Shown here: positions 17,793 to 24,957 of the stretch, in pieces | Position numbering within the stretch: the first letter of the stretch is position 1 | Layout of the letters: each line of letters opens with the position of its first letter | NCBI GenBank assembly: GCA_036389715.1 | Contig: DASVWH010000060.1 | Location: 1 to 30,142, forward strand | DNA from: DASVWH01 sp036389715 | Lineage (GTDB): Bacteria > Acidobacteriota > Blastocatellia > Pyrinomonadales > Pyrinomonadaceae | Direction: 5' to 3' | DNA: 30,142 nt | Program-made: the position numbers and the translations under genes | The notes under the pieces: model-generated | Database searches by the model: none | What the model saw: only the letters and a program-made list of their open reading frames with translations | What the model was told of the DNA's origin: nothing

Positions 17793-18257
17793 ATGAAGAA
17801 AACGGCCCTGATAACGAGCTTTCTGGCGATGGCCTTGATTTGCGTCGCACCTTCGGCGGCGCGGGCGCAGGGGACGGCCCGGCGCGGGCCCGATGCCGCG
17901 ACGGTGCGCGACCCCGAGCTTGAAAAGGACTCGCTGCATAACCTGGAGGTCGCGCGCCAGTATTTCAAGTTGAAGAAGGCATACCTCGCCTCGCTCAAGC
18001 GTTGCGAGGAGATCATCGCGGGCAATCCCAACTTCGCGAAGATAGACGAGGCGCTCTACATCGCCGGGATGAGCAGCCTCTACCTGTCGCAGAATCGCGG
18101 CAAGCAGACGACGAAGCTGCCCGCCGATAAACTACGCGACGATGCGCGCGACTACCTTTCGCAGCTCGTCAACAATCATCCCGAGAGCCCTTTTCGCAAA
18201 CTCGCGGAATCCGAACTGCGCACGCTCGGGCCTGTGAAAACAAGCAGTCAAAAGTAA
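17793..18257 (+). CDS. Secreted TPR-like protein resembling part of BamD
   Basis: A 154-residue exported protein. Residues 1-26 are a signal peptide (positive start, hydrophobic core, ARA-Q cleavage site for signal peptidase I); the cysteine in the core is not followed by a lipobox, so it is probably not a lipoprotein. The mature part has TPR-like helix pairs typical of BamD/YfiO (YFKLKKAYLASLKRCEEI, then DYLSQLVNNHPESPFRKLAESEL). BamD is about 245 residues with five repeats, so this is at most a short relative. A clear GGAGGT (17779-17784) precedes ATG 17793. Its last codons run into repeat element 7. Confidence 0.7.
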   Translation: MKKTALITSFLAMALICVAPSAARAQGTARRGPDAATVRDPELEKDSLHNLEVARQYFKLKKAYLASLKRCEEIIAGNPNFAKIDEALYIAGMSSLYLSQNRGKQTTKLPADKLRDDARDYLSQLVNNHPESPFRKLAESELRTLGPVKTSSQK

Positions 18258-18330
18258 GCGGTCAGCAGTGAGCAGTGAGCAGACGAAAGCAGGTTTTAAA
18301 CTGCTTACTGCTCACTGCTGACCGCTCACA
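18253..18330. repeat. Heptamer-phased inverted repeat element 7
   Basis: Units AGCGGTC and AGCAGTG in the left arm (18256-18283), complementary CTGCTCA/CTGCTTA units in the right arm (18301-18329), and a short AT-rich centre (GGTTTTAAACTG). The stop codon of the BamD-like gene lies inside the left arm and the kinase ribosome binding site follows the right arm. Confidence 0.75.
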
Positions 18331-18355
18331 TTCTTTATCGGAGAGACTAAAAAAG

Positions 18356-19297
18356 ATGTCCTTGCTCGTAGTCGGTTCGGTGGCCTTCGATGCGGTGGAA
18401 ACGCCGTTTGGCAAGCGCGAGAGGATGCTCGGCGGTTCGGCGGCGCATTTCTCCATCTCGGCCAGCTATTTCACGGACGTGCGGTTGGTCGGCGTCGTCG
18501 GCAGTGATTTCGGCGGCGCGGAGGAAGAGGTCTTCAAGCAGCATCACGTCAACACGGATGACCTTGAGCGCGTCCCCGACGGGAAGACTTTCCACTGGCG
18601 CGGGCGCTATGATTTCGACCTCAACACGGCGCACACGCTTGAGACGCAGCTTAACGTCTTTGCGGATTTCAAGCCGAAGCTGTCGGATGCTTCCAGGAGC
18701 GCGCGGCTCGTTTTCCTGGGCAATATTCAGCCGGAGTTGCAGCGCGAGGTGCGCGAACAGGTGGCGGGCGCCGAGCTGGTCGCGCTCGATACGATGAACC
18801 TCTGGATTGACATCGCGCGCGACGCACTGCTCGAAGCCATCAAGGGCGTCAACGTCGTCATCATCAACGATGCGGAGGCGCGGCAGCTCTCGGGCGAGCC
18901 GAACCTGATGAAGGCCGCGCGCAAGATAATGTCCTGGGGCCCGCAGGCGCTGATAGTCAAGCGCGGTGAATACGGCGCGGCGCTCTTTACGCCCGACACA
19001 TACTTTGCCATCCCGGCCTATCCGTTGGAGTCCGTCTTCGACCCGACCGGCGCGGGCGATACTTTCGCGGGCGGCTTCATGGGCTATCTGGCGAGCCGGG
19101 AGAAGCTCGATGAAGCGGCGATGCGGCGCGCCATGATTTTCGGCTCGGTGATGGCCTCCTTCAACGTCGAAGAGTTCGGCACGGAGCGCGTCCAGCGCCT
19201 GACGCACGACGAGATCAACGAGCGTTTCAGCGCCTTTCGCCGGATGACCCATTTTGAAGAGATACCATTTGAGAAGGCCGTCCGCGCCGCGCAGTGA
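18356..19297 (+). CDS. PfkB-family carbohydrate/nucleoside kinase
   Basis: A 313-residue cytoplasmic ribokinase-fold kinase. Signature 2, DPTGAGDTFAGGF, is intact (about residues 230-242), and its Asp in GAGD is the family's catalytic base. The GGSAAHFSISAS segment (24-35) corresponds to the N-terminal sugar-binding GG motif. ATG 18356 is preferred because GGAGA lies 11 bases upstream and the longer in-frame start (18275) sits in repeat element 7. The substrate is not evident; adenosine, ribose and fructose-type kinases share these motifs. Confidence 0.9.
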   Translation: MSLLVVGSVAFDAVETPFGKRERMLGGSAAHFSISASYFTDVRLVGVVGSDFGGAEEEVFKQHHVNTDDLERVPDGKTFHWRGRYDFDLNTAHTLETQLNVFADFKPKLSDASRSARLVFLGNIQPELQREVREQVAGAELVALDTMNLWIDIARDALLEAIKGVNVVIINDAEARQLSGEPNLMKAARKIMSWGPQALIVKRGEYGAALFTPDTYFAIPAYPLESVFDPTGAGDTFAGGFMGYLASREKLDEAAMRRAMIFGSVMASFNVEEFGTERVQRLTHDEINERFSAFRRMTHFEEIPFEKAVRAAQ

Positions 19298-19310
19298 AGA
19301 GACGCGCGTT

Positions 19311-19373
19311 TGAAGTTTCGAGTGCCGGGTTCTAAACTAGCCCTGAGCTTTCCAACCCGAAACTCGAAGCCTT
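19311..19373. repeat. Heptamer-phased inverted repeat element 8
   Basis: Seven-base units AGTTTCG, AGTGCCG and GGTTCTA in the left arm are answered by AACCCGA and AACTCGA in the right arm, giving a stem of about 14 mostly paired bases. It lies between the kinase stop and the ribosome binding site (AAGGGAG) of the zinc-ribbon gene. Units resemble those of element 4. Confidence 0.6.
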
Positions 19374-19389
19374 AGCTAAGGGAGAATCC

Positions 19390-19809
19390 ATGTTCTGTCC
19401 TGTTTGCGAGTCAGAGTATGAGGCGGGCATCAACGTGTGCCCGGACGACAATACGGAGCTGGTCGAGCGCCTGACGCCGGAGAATACCGTGCGCGATCAT
19501 AGCGACGCGCGCTTCGTCACGCTGCACAACGTCGGCTCACCGGCAGAGGCCGAGATGGTCAACGATATTCTCAAGCAGAACGGCATCCGCTCCGCCGTCC
19601 AGTCGGGCGGGATGGACGTGCTCTCGCCGCTGCTTTCGACCACCTCTCCCGGCGCGATGGTGCTCGTGGATGAGCGCGACCTGGACCGCGCGCAGGAACT
19701 CTACAACGCATACTTCGGCGAAGACACGACGCCCTTGACGGGCACGACCATAGAGGAAGACGAAGAAGTAAACGATGAGAGAAGCGATGAGAGAAACGAT
19801 GAAGGCTGA
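19390..19809 (+). CDS. Zinc-ribbon plus DUF2007 (putative signal-transducing) protein
   Basis: A 139-residue protein. C3, C6 and C17 form a small zinc-ribbon-like knuckle; the expected fourth ligand is Asp20 (CPDD), as in many acidobacterial ribbons. Residues about 40-112 match DUF2007: VTLHNVGSPAEAEMVNDILK and GAMVLVDERDLDRAQELYNAYFG. The domain is a PII-like fold and is annotated in the family as a putative signal-transducing domain; no ligand is known to me. The final 15 residues (DEExNDERSDERNDEG-like) are encoded by tandem repeat units of element 9. AAGGGAG precedes the ATG. Confidence 0.85.
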   Translation: MFCPVCESEYEAGINVCPDDNTELVERLTPENTVRDHSDARFVTLHNVGSPAEAEMVNDILKQNGIRSAVQSGGMDVLSPLLSTTSPGAMVLVDERDLDRAQELYNAYFGEDTTPLTGTTIEEDEEVNDERSDERNDEG

Positions 19810-19908
19810 ACGCTCCAGGGCTGAATTGCAGGGCTGAACCGCAAGGCCGGGAGCGGCTCTCTTTACTTCATCGTTCAACGTTTATTCTTCATCGCGCATC
19901 CCTCATCA
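19771..19908. repeat. Inverted repeat element 9, overlapping a gene end
   Basis: Left arm: GATGAGAG units (from 19774, step 12 rather than 7) ending in ACGATGAAGG; right arm: CTTCATCG and complementary units (19866-19905). The centre has CAGGGCTGAA repeated at about 19817-19836. The left arm lies within the last codons of the zinc-ribbon gene and the right arm ends near the cutA start. Phasing is less regular than in the other elements. Confidence 0.5.
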
Positions 19909-19937
19909 TTCCGCTGTAATCTTTTCTTTCCGGTTTG

Positions 19938-20282
19938 ATGATGAGCGACGAGGCATCGGGCGCGATAGTGGTGATGATGACGGCGGCCAACCGTGAAGAG
20001 GCCGCGCGCCTGGCCGAGATGCTGGTCGGCGCTCGCCTGGCCGCCTGCGTACAGATTTTGCCGGAGATGGAATCGGTCTATCGCTGGCAGGGCGCTGTCG
20101 AGCGCGAGCCCGAAATCCTCTTGCTGGCCAAGACGACCCTGGCAAGGTTTGAGGAATTGGAGCGCGAGGTGCGTGCGCTTCACAGCTACGAGACGCCTGA
20201 AATCATCGCCCTCCCGCTCGCTGCCGCCTCCGCTCCCTACCTCGCATGGCTCAACGCCAGCACCGCGCGCACGGGCGAATAA
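19938..20282 (+). CDS. cutA: CutA divalent-cation-tolerance protein
   Basis: A 113-114 residue protein of the trimeric ferredoxin-like CutA family, associated with copper tolerance in E. coli though the role is unsettled. The pattern is clear: ANREEAARLAEMLVGARLAACVQI (conserved AxCVQI strand), SVYRWQGxVExEPEILLLAKT, and HSYETPEIIALPL near the end. ATG 19938 or 19941 are equally possible; no ribosome binding site is evident. The following gene is convergent. Confidence 0.94.
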   Translation: MMSDEASGAIVVMMTAANREEAARLAEMLVGARLAACVQILPEMESVYRWQGAVEREPEILLLAKTTLARFEELEREVRALHSYETPEIIALPLAAASAPYLAWLNASTARTGE

Positions 20283-20318
20283 GCTTTCTCTCCGGCGGCT
20301 AATCCAGACATTCTGCGG

Positions 20319-21065
20319 CTAGTAATCAGTCGAGACGGTCTTGTCCAGCTTGCGCAGCGAGTCCTGGCTGCGGACGACGATCTCGACCGCTTCCGCGGGG
20401 GAATCCGTCAGGTGCAATAATGCCAGGTCGGCCTCCGTGACCTTTCCTTCCGCAAGGATGATCTCCTTTATCCAGTTGACCATCCCGCCCCAGAAAGCCC
20501 TGCCGAAGAGGACGACGGGGAAGTTCCTGATCTTGCGCGTCTGAATCAGGGTCAGCGCCTCGAACAGCTCGTCCATCGTGCCGTAGCCTCCGGGAAAGAT
20601 GATGAAGGCCGTGCTGTATTTGACGAACATGGTCTTGCGGACGAAGAAGTATTTGAAGGTCATCGAGCGCGTCTGGTAAGGATTGCCGCGCTGCTCGAAG
20701 GGCAGCTCGATGTTACAGCCGATGGAGAGGCCGCCCGCCTCGAACGCGCCCCTGTTGGCGGCTTCCATGATGCCCGGGCCGCCGCCCGTAATCACTGCGA
20801 ACCCGGCGCGGGCCAGCAACGCGGCCGTCTCCTGCGCGGCCAGGTACTGCGGATGGCCCGCGGGCGTGCGCGCCGAACCGAAGACGGAGACGCCGCGCGT
20901 GATGGTCGCCAGGTTGTCAAAGCCCTCGACGAATTCGCCCATGATGCGAAAGACGCGCCAGGTGTCCGTGTGTGTGAACTCGTCGTGCTTCGGGGTCTCC
21001 AGGAGCTGCTCGTCCTGTGTCACCCTTTGAGCCGGATTCTCCCCGCGCTCGCCCTGTTCGGTCAT
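20319..21065 (-). CDS. LOG-family (TIGR00730) Rossmann-fold protein
   Basis: A 248-residue protein of the family once called putative lysine decarboxylases. GGGPGIMEAANRGA and PGGYGTMDE, the two family motifs, are present; the second forms the nucleotide-phosphate site. Plant LOG members release cytokinin bases from their ribotides, and many bacterial members cleave AMP or similar nucleotides; activity here is inference. The N-terminal 35 residues are a polar extension. AGGAGAG precedes the ATG. It begins 10 bases after the fabI stop, so the two form an operon. Confidence 0.9.
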   Translation of the reverse strand: MTEQGERGENPAQRVTQDEQLLETPKHDEFTHTDTWRVFRIMGEFVEGFDNLATITRGVSVFGSARTPAGHPQYLAAQETAALLARAGFAVITGGGPGIMEAANRGAFEAGGLSIGCNIELPFEQRGNPYQTRSMTFKYFFVRKTMFVKYSTAFIIFPGGYGTMDELFEALTLIQTRKIRNFPVVLFGRAFWGGMVNWIKEIILAEGKVTEADLALLHLTDSPAEAVEIVVRSQDSLRKLDKTVSTDY

Positions 21066-21075
21066 GCGTGCTCTC

Positions 21076-21837
21076 CTAAACCGCCATGATGTTATAGCCG
21101 CAGTCTACGTGAATAACCTCGCCCGTGATGCCCGAAGAGAGCGGGCTGCACAGAAAGAGGGCCGTGTTACCGACCTCTCGTGCCTCGACGTTGCGTCCCA
21201 AAGGCGCGCGCTCGGCGTGATGCCTGAGCATCGAGCCCATGTTGGCGACGCCGCGCGCCGAGAGCGTGTTGATCGGGCCGGCGCTGATGGCGTTGACGCG
21301 GACATTCCGCTTGCCGAGATCGGCGGCCAGGTAACGCGTGCTCGCTTCCAGAGCGGCCTTCGCCACGCCCATCACGTTGTAGTTCGGGACGACCTTCTCA
21401 GCGCCGTAGTAGGTCATCGAAACGATGCTTCCGCCTTCGGTCATCAGCGGCAGCGCGGCCCGCGCCAGCGACGCCAGCGAATAGGCGCTGACTTCGAGGG
21501 CGAGCAGAAACCCGTCGCGCGTCGTGTCAACGAAGGAGCCTTCCAACTCTTCCTTCGGGGCATAGGCGATGCTGTGGACCAGAAAGTCCAGACGCCCGAA
21601 CTCGTCACGGATGCGCTCGAACGCTTCGTCAACCTCCGCGCGAACGGTGACATCGCAGGGCACGACCAGCGAGCCCGCCATGTCGCTCGTCAGGCTCTCC
21701 ACGTTCTCCTTGAGGCGCTCGCCCTGGTACGTGAAGGCCAGGCGCGCGCCCGCTTCAGACAACGCCTGCGCTGTCGCCCACGCGATGGAACGCTTATTGG
21801 CGACGCCGAAGATGACGCCGAATTTGTTTCGTAGCAT
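21076..21837 (-). CDS. fabI: Enoyl-[acyl-carrier-protein] reductase (NADH) FabI
   Basis: Catalyses the last reduction of each fatty-acid elongation cycle. The 253 residues have the SDR fold with the FabI-type start GVIFGVANKRSIAWATA, SIAYAPKEELEGSF, and the catalytic Tyr153-x6-Lys160 (YNVMGVAK); Tyr143 corresponds to the second active-site tyrosine. The end is GEVIHVDCGYNIM, typical of FabI. ATG 21837 is chosen over a longer form because AAAGGA lies seven bases upstream and the extension would be repeat-derived. Cotranscribed with the LOG-family gene. Confidence 0.96.
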   Translation of the reverse strand: MLRNKFGVIFGVANKRSIAWATAQALSEAGARLAFTYQGERLKENVESLTSDMAGSLVVPCDVTVRAEVDEAFERIRDEFGRLDFLVHSIAYAPKEELEGSFVDTTRDGFLLALEVSAYSLASLARAALPLMTEGGSIVSMTYYGAEKVVPNYNVMGVAKAALEASTRYLAADLGKRNVRVNAISAGPINTLSARGVANMGSMLRHHAERAPLGRNVEAREVGNTALFLCSPLSSGITGEVIHVDCGYNIMAV

Positions 21838-21852
21838 GGGGAGTCCTTTGGT

Positions 21853-21980
21853 TAGTGAATGGTGAATAGTCAATGGTCAATCGTGAATGGAAAAAGAGAG
21901 AGAGCGGCTTTAAGACTCAGGCCCGTGCTTTTATCTATTGACGATTTACTATTGACGCTTGACCATTTACGCTTGACCGC
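21853..21980. repeat. Heptamer-phased inverted repeat element 10 with conserved core
   Basis: Arms of AATGGTG, AATAGTC and AATGGTC units on the left and complementary TTGACGA, TTTACTA, TTGACGC units on the right. The centre (about 21889-21939) contains GCGGCTTTAAGACTCAG and GTGCTTTTATCTATT, almost identical to the centre of element 11 and, inverted, element 5. It fills the gap between the M48 gene stop and the fabI ribosome binding site. Confidence 0.82.
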
Positions 21981-22964
21981 TTACGCTGCCGCGCTCTGCG
22001 TTTCGCCAGTCATCAGGGCCTTATATTCGCCGCTGTCCACCCACTTGAGAATCTCCGAAACGCGCCAGACAGGGAAGGGATGCGTCATTCCAGACGAGAT
22101 GATGTCGGCCCAGAAACGGTCTAGCGCCTTCTCGTCATAGTTCTTCTGGAAGTCGCGCGCCTGCGCCAGAAACTGCTCGTAGTCAACCTTCGAGGCATAG
22201 GTTCCGCCGCACAGCTTCATCATCGTGCGACCGATGATGTGCTGGTCCTGCGTGACGAGCAGCGCGGCGCGGTCGCAGGAAAGCTCGGCGCGGCGCGCCC
22301 AGGCCAGCAGCGCCGCGCGCATCGTGCCTGAAAGGAGCTGCTTGGCCACCGCCGCTATCGGCGAGGCGAAGAGCGCGCTGTTGGCCAGGGCTTCGAGGAG
22401 GCGCGCCGCCGTCAGGTAGAGCACGTGTTCGGCGTGAATGTGGCCCACTTCGTGCGCGACGACGGCGAGCACCTCCTCGTCCGTCAATCTTTCGATCAAA
22501 GATGAATGGAGGACTATGACCGGGCGCTCGACGCCGCCCGTGAAGGCGTTGACGATGGGCGATTGCTGGACGAAGAGGTCCGGCATGTCTACGCCGAGCG
22601 TGGTGCAGGCAATCTGGAGCTTGGCGTGGAGGTCCGGGCACTGCTCCGGCGTGACCTTGACGGCGCTGGCCATGAAGATAACGCGAATGGCCGACTCGCC
22701 CGTCACGGCCAGCAGCTTCTTCAAAGCCGAGTCTATCCCCGGAATGGCGCGCAGGGCTGCGAGGGCGCGGCTGTCGGCCGGATGCACGTAGTCATGCTTA
22801 TCGAGTTCCGCAAACTTCTTGTGCGGCTCACCAGAGAGAGGCATCCGGCAGCGCCCGCACTTGGCCGAGCCTGCGGTCTCCCGCGTCTGGTTGCGCTGGC
22901 CGCAGTAGCGACAGCGGATGGATTCCTGATTGCTCCCCGCCGGGGCGGATTCGTTTTCTGACAT
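21981..22964 (-). CDS. M48-family zinc metallopeptidase with N-terminal zinc ribbon
   Basis: A 327-residue protease. An N-terminal zinc ribbon (C18, C21, C36, C39) precedes the peptidase domain. The catalytic HEVGH is at 171-175 and a downstream glutamate in AELSCDRAA is the likely third zinc ligand, as in HtpX/Ste24-type M48. Unlike HtpX there is no strong pair of membrane helices; only one moderately hydrophobic stretch follows the active site (ALFASPIAAVAK). AAGGA lies before ATG 22964. A TATACT-like -10 on the minus strand near 23042 may be its promoter, but no good -35 accompanies it. Confidence 0.92.
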   Translation of the reverse strand: MSENESAPAGSNQESIRCRYCGQRNQTRETAGSAKCGRCRMPLSGEPHKKFAELDKHDYVHPADSRALAALRAIPGIDSALKKLLAVTGESAIRVIFMASAVKVTPEQCPDLHAKLQIACTTLGVDMPDLFVQQSPIVNAFTGGVERPVIVLHSSLIERLTDEEVLAVVAHEVGHIHAEHVLYLTAARLLEALANSALFASPIAAVAKQLLSGTMRAALLAWARRAELSCDRAALLVTQDQHIIGRTMMKLCGGTYASKVDYEQFLAQARDFQKNYDEKALDRFWADIISSGMTHPFPVWRVSEILKWVDSGEYKALMTGETQSAAA

Positions 22965-23060
22965 CTCTTGTTTCCTTATCTGAAAGTTCGTTGAGAAGCC
23001 TGCCGGGAAGACGCACGCTGTAATGGCTGCCTCGTCGGCAAGTATAATATGTTAAAGAGC

Positions 23061-23198
23061 AAATGGTGAATCGCAAAAATGGTGAATAGTGAATCGTCAA
23101 TCGTGAATAGAAAAAGAAAGAGAGCGGCTTTAGGTCTCAGGCCCGTGCTTTTATCTATTCACGATTGACGATTCACTATTTACTATTGACCATTGACT
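23061..23198. repeat. Heptamer-phased inverted repeat element 11 with conserved core
   Basis: Left arm of AATGGTG, AATAGTG and AATCGTC units; right arm of TTCACGA, TTGACGA, TTCACTA, TTTACTA and TTGACCA units. The centre at about 23109-23159 matches element 10 at nearly every base. It lies directly after the purH stop (minus strand), upstream of the M48 gene, and is the longest and most regular of the copies. Confidence 0.82.
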
Positions 23199-23203
23199 AA
23201 GCA

Positions 23204-24907
23204 TCAGTGCTTGAAATGACGAATGCCCGTGAAGACCATGGCGAGGTTGTGTTCGTCGGCGGCGGCGACGACTTCGGCGTCGCGCACAGAGCCGCCGGGC
23301 TGAATGACGGCCGTGATGCCGTGACTCGCAGCCTCGTCAACGCCGTCGCGGAAAGGGAAGAAGGCGTCCGAGGCGATGACGGAGCCCTCTACGGGCAGCC
23401 GCGCACGCATCGCCCCGAGCCTGACCGAATCCACCCGCGACATCTGGCCCGCGCCGACGCCGACCGTCTGCCCCGCACGCGCATAAATTATTGCGTTCGA
23501 CTTGGTATGTTTCGAGACCGTCCAGGCAAAGAGCAGCGCCCGTAACTCTTCATCGGTCGGCTGTCGGCGACTGACGACGCTCAACTCCTCGCGTGAGAGG
23601 CGGCGTGCGTCGCGCGTTTGTGCCAGCATTCCTCCCGTGATTGTTCTGTATTCGACCCCGGCCTCTGTTTGTGTCTCACCGACGCGCAGGACGCGCAGGT
23701 TCTTCTTCTCGCCGAGTGCTGCCAGAGCGGCCTCATCGTAGTCAGGCGCGAGGACTACTTCCGTGAAGATTTCAGTCAGGGCGCGCGCGGCCGCTTCGTC
23801 AACCCGGCGATTGAAGGCGACGATGCCGCCGAAAGCCGACAAGGGATCGGTGGCGAGCGCGCGGCGGTAAGCCTCTTCGGGAGATGCCCCGGTGGCGACG
23901 CCCGCCGGGTTCGTATGCTTGATGATCGCGCAGGCCACTTCGTCGAAATCGCAGACCAGCCGCCAGGCCGCGTCCGCATCAAGATAGTTATTGAAAGACA
24001 TCTCCTTGCCGCCCAGCAGCTCGGCCCGCGCGATGCCGCCCGCGTCCGCACCTTCTATTCCGTAGAGAGCGGCCGCCTGGTGCGGGTTCTCGCCGTAGCG
24101 CAGGTCGGACAGCTTGTTGAGCATCAGTTCCGAGTAGTCCGGCAGCCCGGCAGCCCCGCCTTCGGGCGCTTCCGTGCTCTCTGCATTAGCCGCCTCGTAA
24201 GCACCGGCGAGCAGCCCCGCGTAGGCTTCCATCGCGGCGACGATGGAAGCCGTCGGCGGATAGATTTTCCAGTCATTTGCATCGGCGTCTTCCGGCTGTG
24301 AGCCCAGATAAGAGAAGACCTTTGAATCGTAGAGGGCGGTTCGCATGAAAGCGAGTCTCGCCAGCTGGCTGCGCGTGCCAAGTGTCAATGCGCCTTCAAA
24401 GCGCTCCATCTCCAGCAAAATCCTCTCGTACATTTCGGGCGCAGTGACGACGGCCACGTGCCCGAAATTCTTCGCGGCGGAGCGCACCATCGCAGGGCCG
24501 CCGATGTCTATCTGCTCGATGGCCTCCGCGAGCGTCACGCCGTCGCGCGCGATTGTCTGCTCGAACGGGTAAAGGTTGACGACGACCATGTCGATGGGCT
24601 CGATGAGGTGCTGGCGCATGGCCGCGACGTGCTCCGGGTTGTCGCGCTCGGCGAGCAGCCCGCCGTGAATGCGCGGGTGCAGGGTCTTGACGCGGCCATC
24701 CATCATCTCGGGAAAACCCGTCAGGTCCGAAACGTCGCGCACTACTATCCCGGCATCGCGCAGTGTCCTGGAGGTTCCGCCCGTGCTGATAATCTCTACA
24801 TGGAAGCGGCGCAAGGCGCGGGCGAGTTCGACTATGCCCGTCTTGTCCGAGACGCTCAGGAGAGCGCGACGGATAGTGCTGAGTCCCTGTGTGTCTGGTC
24901 TGCTCAT
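23204..24907 (-). CDS. purH: Bifunctional AICAR formyltransferase/IMP cyclohydrolase
   Basis: Performs the last two steps of purine synthesis, AICAR to FAICAR to IMP. The IMP cyclohydrolase domain (about 12-210) has ALLSVSDKTGIVELA, STGGT, GRVKTLHPRIHGGLL and DIGGPAMVRSAAKN; the formyltransferase domain (about 220-567) has the KEMSFNNYLDADAAW and IKHTNPAGVA motifs and ends in QPGGSVRDAEVVAAAD and FTGIRHFKH. At 567 residues it is slightly longer than E. coli PurH (529), partly from a loop near 250-265. No strong ribosome binding site before the ATG. Confidence 0.97.
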   Translation of the reverse strand: MSRPDTQGLSTIRRALLSVSDKTGIVELARALRRFHVEIISTGGTSRTLRDAGIVVRDVSDLTGFPEMMDGRVKTLHPRIHGGLLAERDNPEHVAAMRQHLIEPIDMVVVNLYPFEQTIARDGVTLAEAIEQIDIGGPAMVRSAAKNFGHVAVVTAPEMYERILLEMERFEGALTLGTRSQLARLAFMRTALYDSKVFSYLGSQPEDADANDWKIYPPTASIVAAMEAYAGLLAGAYEAANAESTEAPEGGAAGLPDYSELMLNKLSDLRYGENPHQAAALYGIEGADAGGIARAELLGGKEMSFNNYLDADAAWRLVCDFDEVACAIIKHTNPAGVATGASPEEAYRRALATDPLSAFGGIVAFNRRVDEAAARALTEIFTEVVLAPDYDEAALAALGEKKNLRVLRVGETQTEAGVEYRTITGGMLAQTRDARRLSREELSVVSRRQPTDEELRALLFAWTVSKHTKSNAIIYARAGQTVGVGAGQMSRVDSVRLGAMRARLPVEGSVIASDAFFPFRDGVDEAASHGITAVIQPGGSVRDAEVVAAADEHNLAMVFTGIRHFKH

Positions 24908-24957
24908 AAGTTTTTGAAGTTAGAGACCGGCAAACGGAAGAGGAATAACGGGTGCGC

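Noticed and set aside
10594..23198. CRISPR array
   Set aside because: The repeats are 7 bases long, contiguous and inverted, without 25-40 base direct repeats separated by unique spacers, and no cas gene is nearby.
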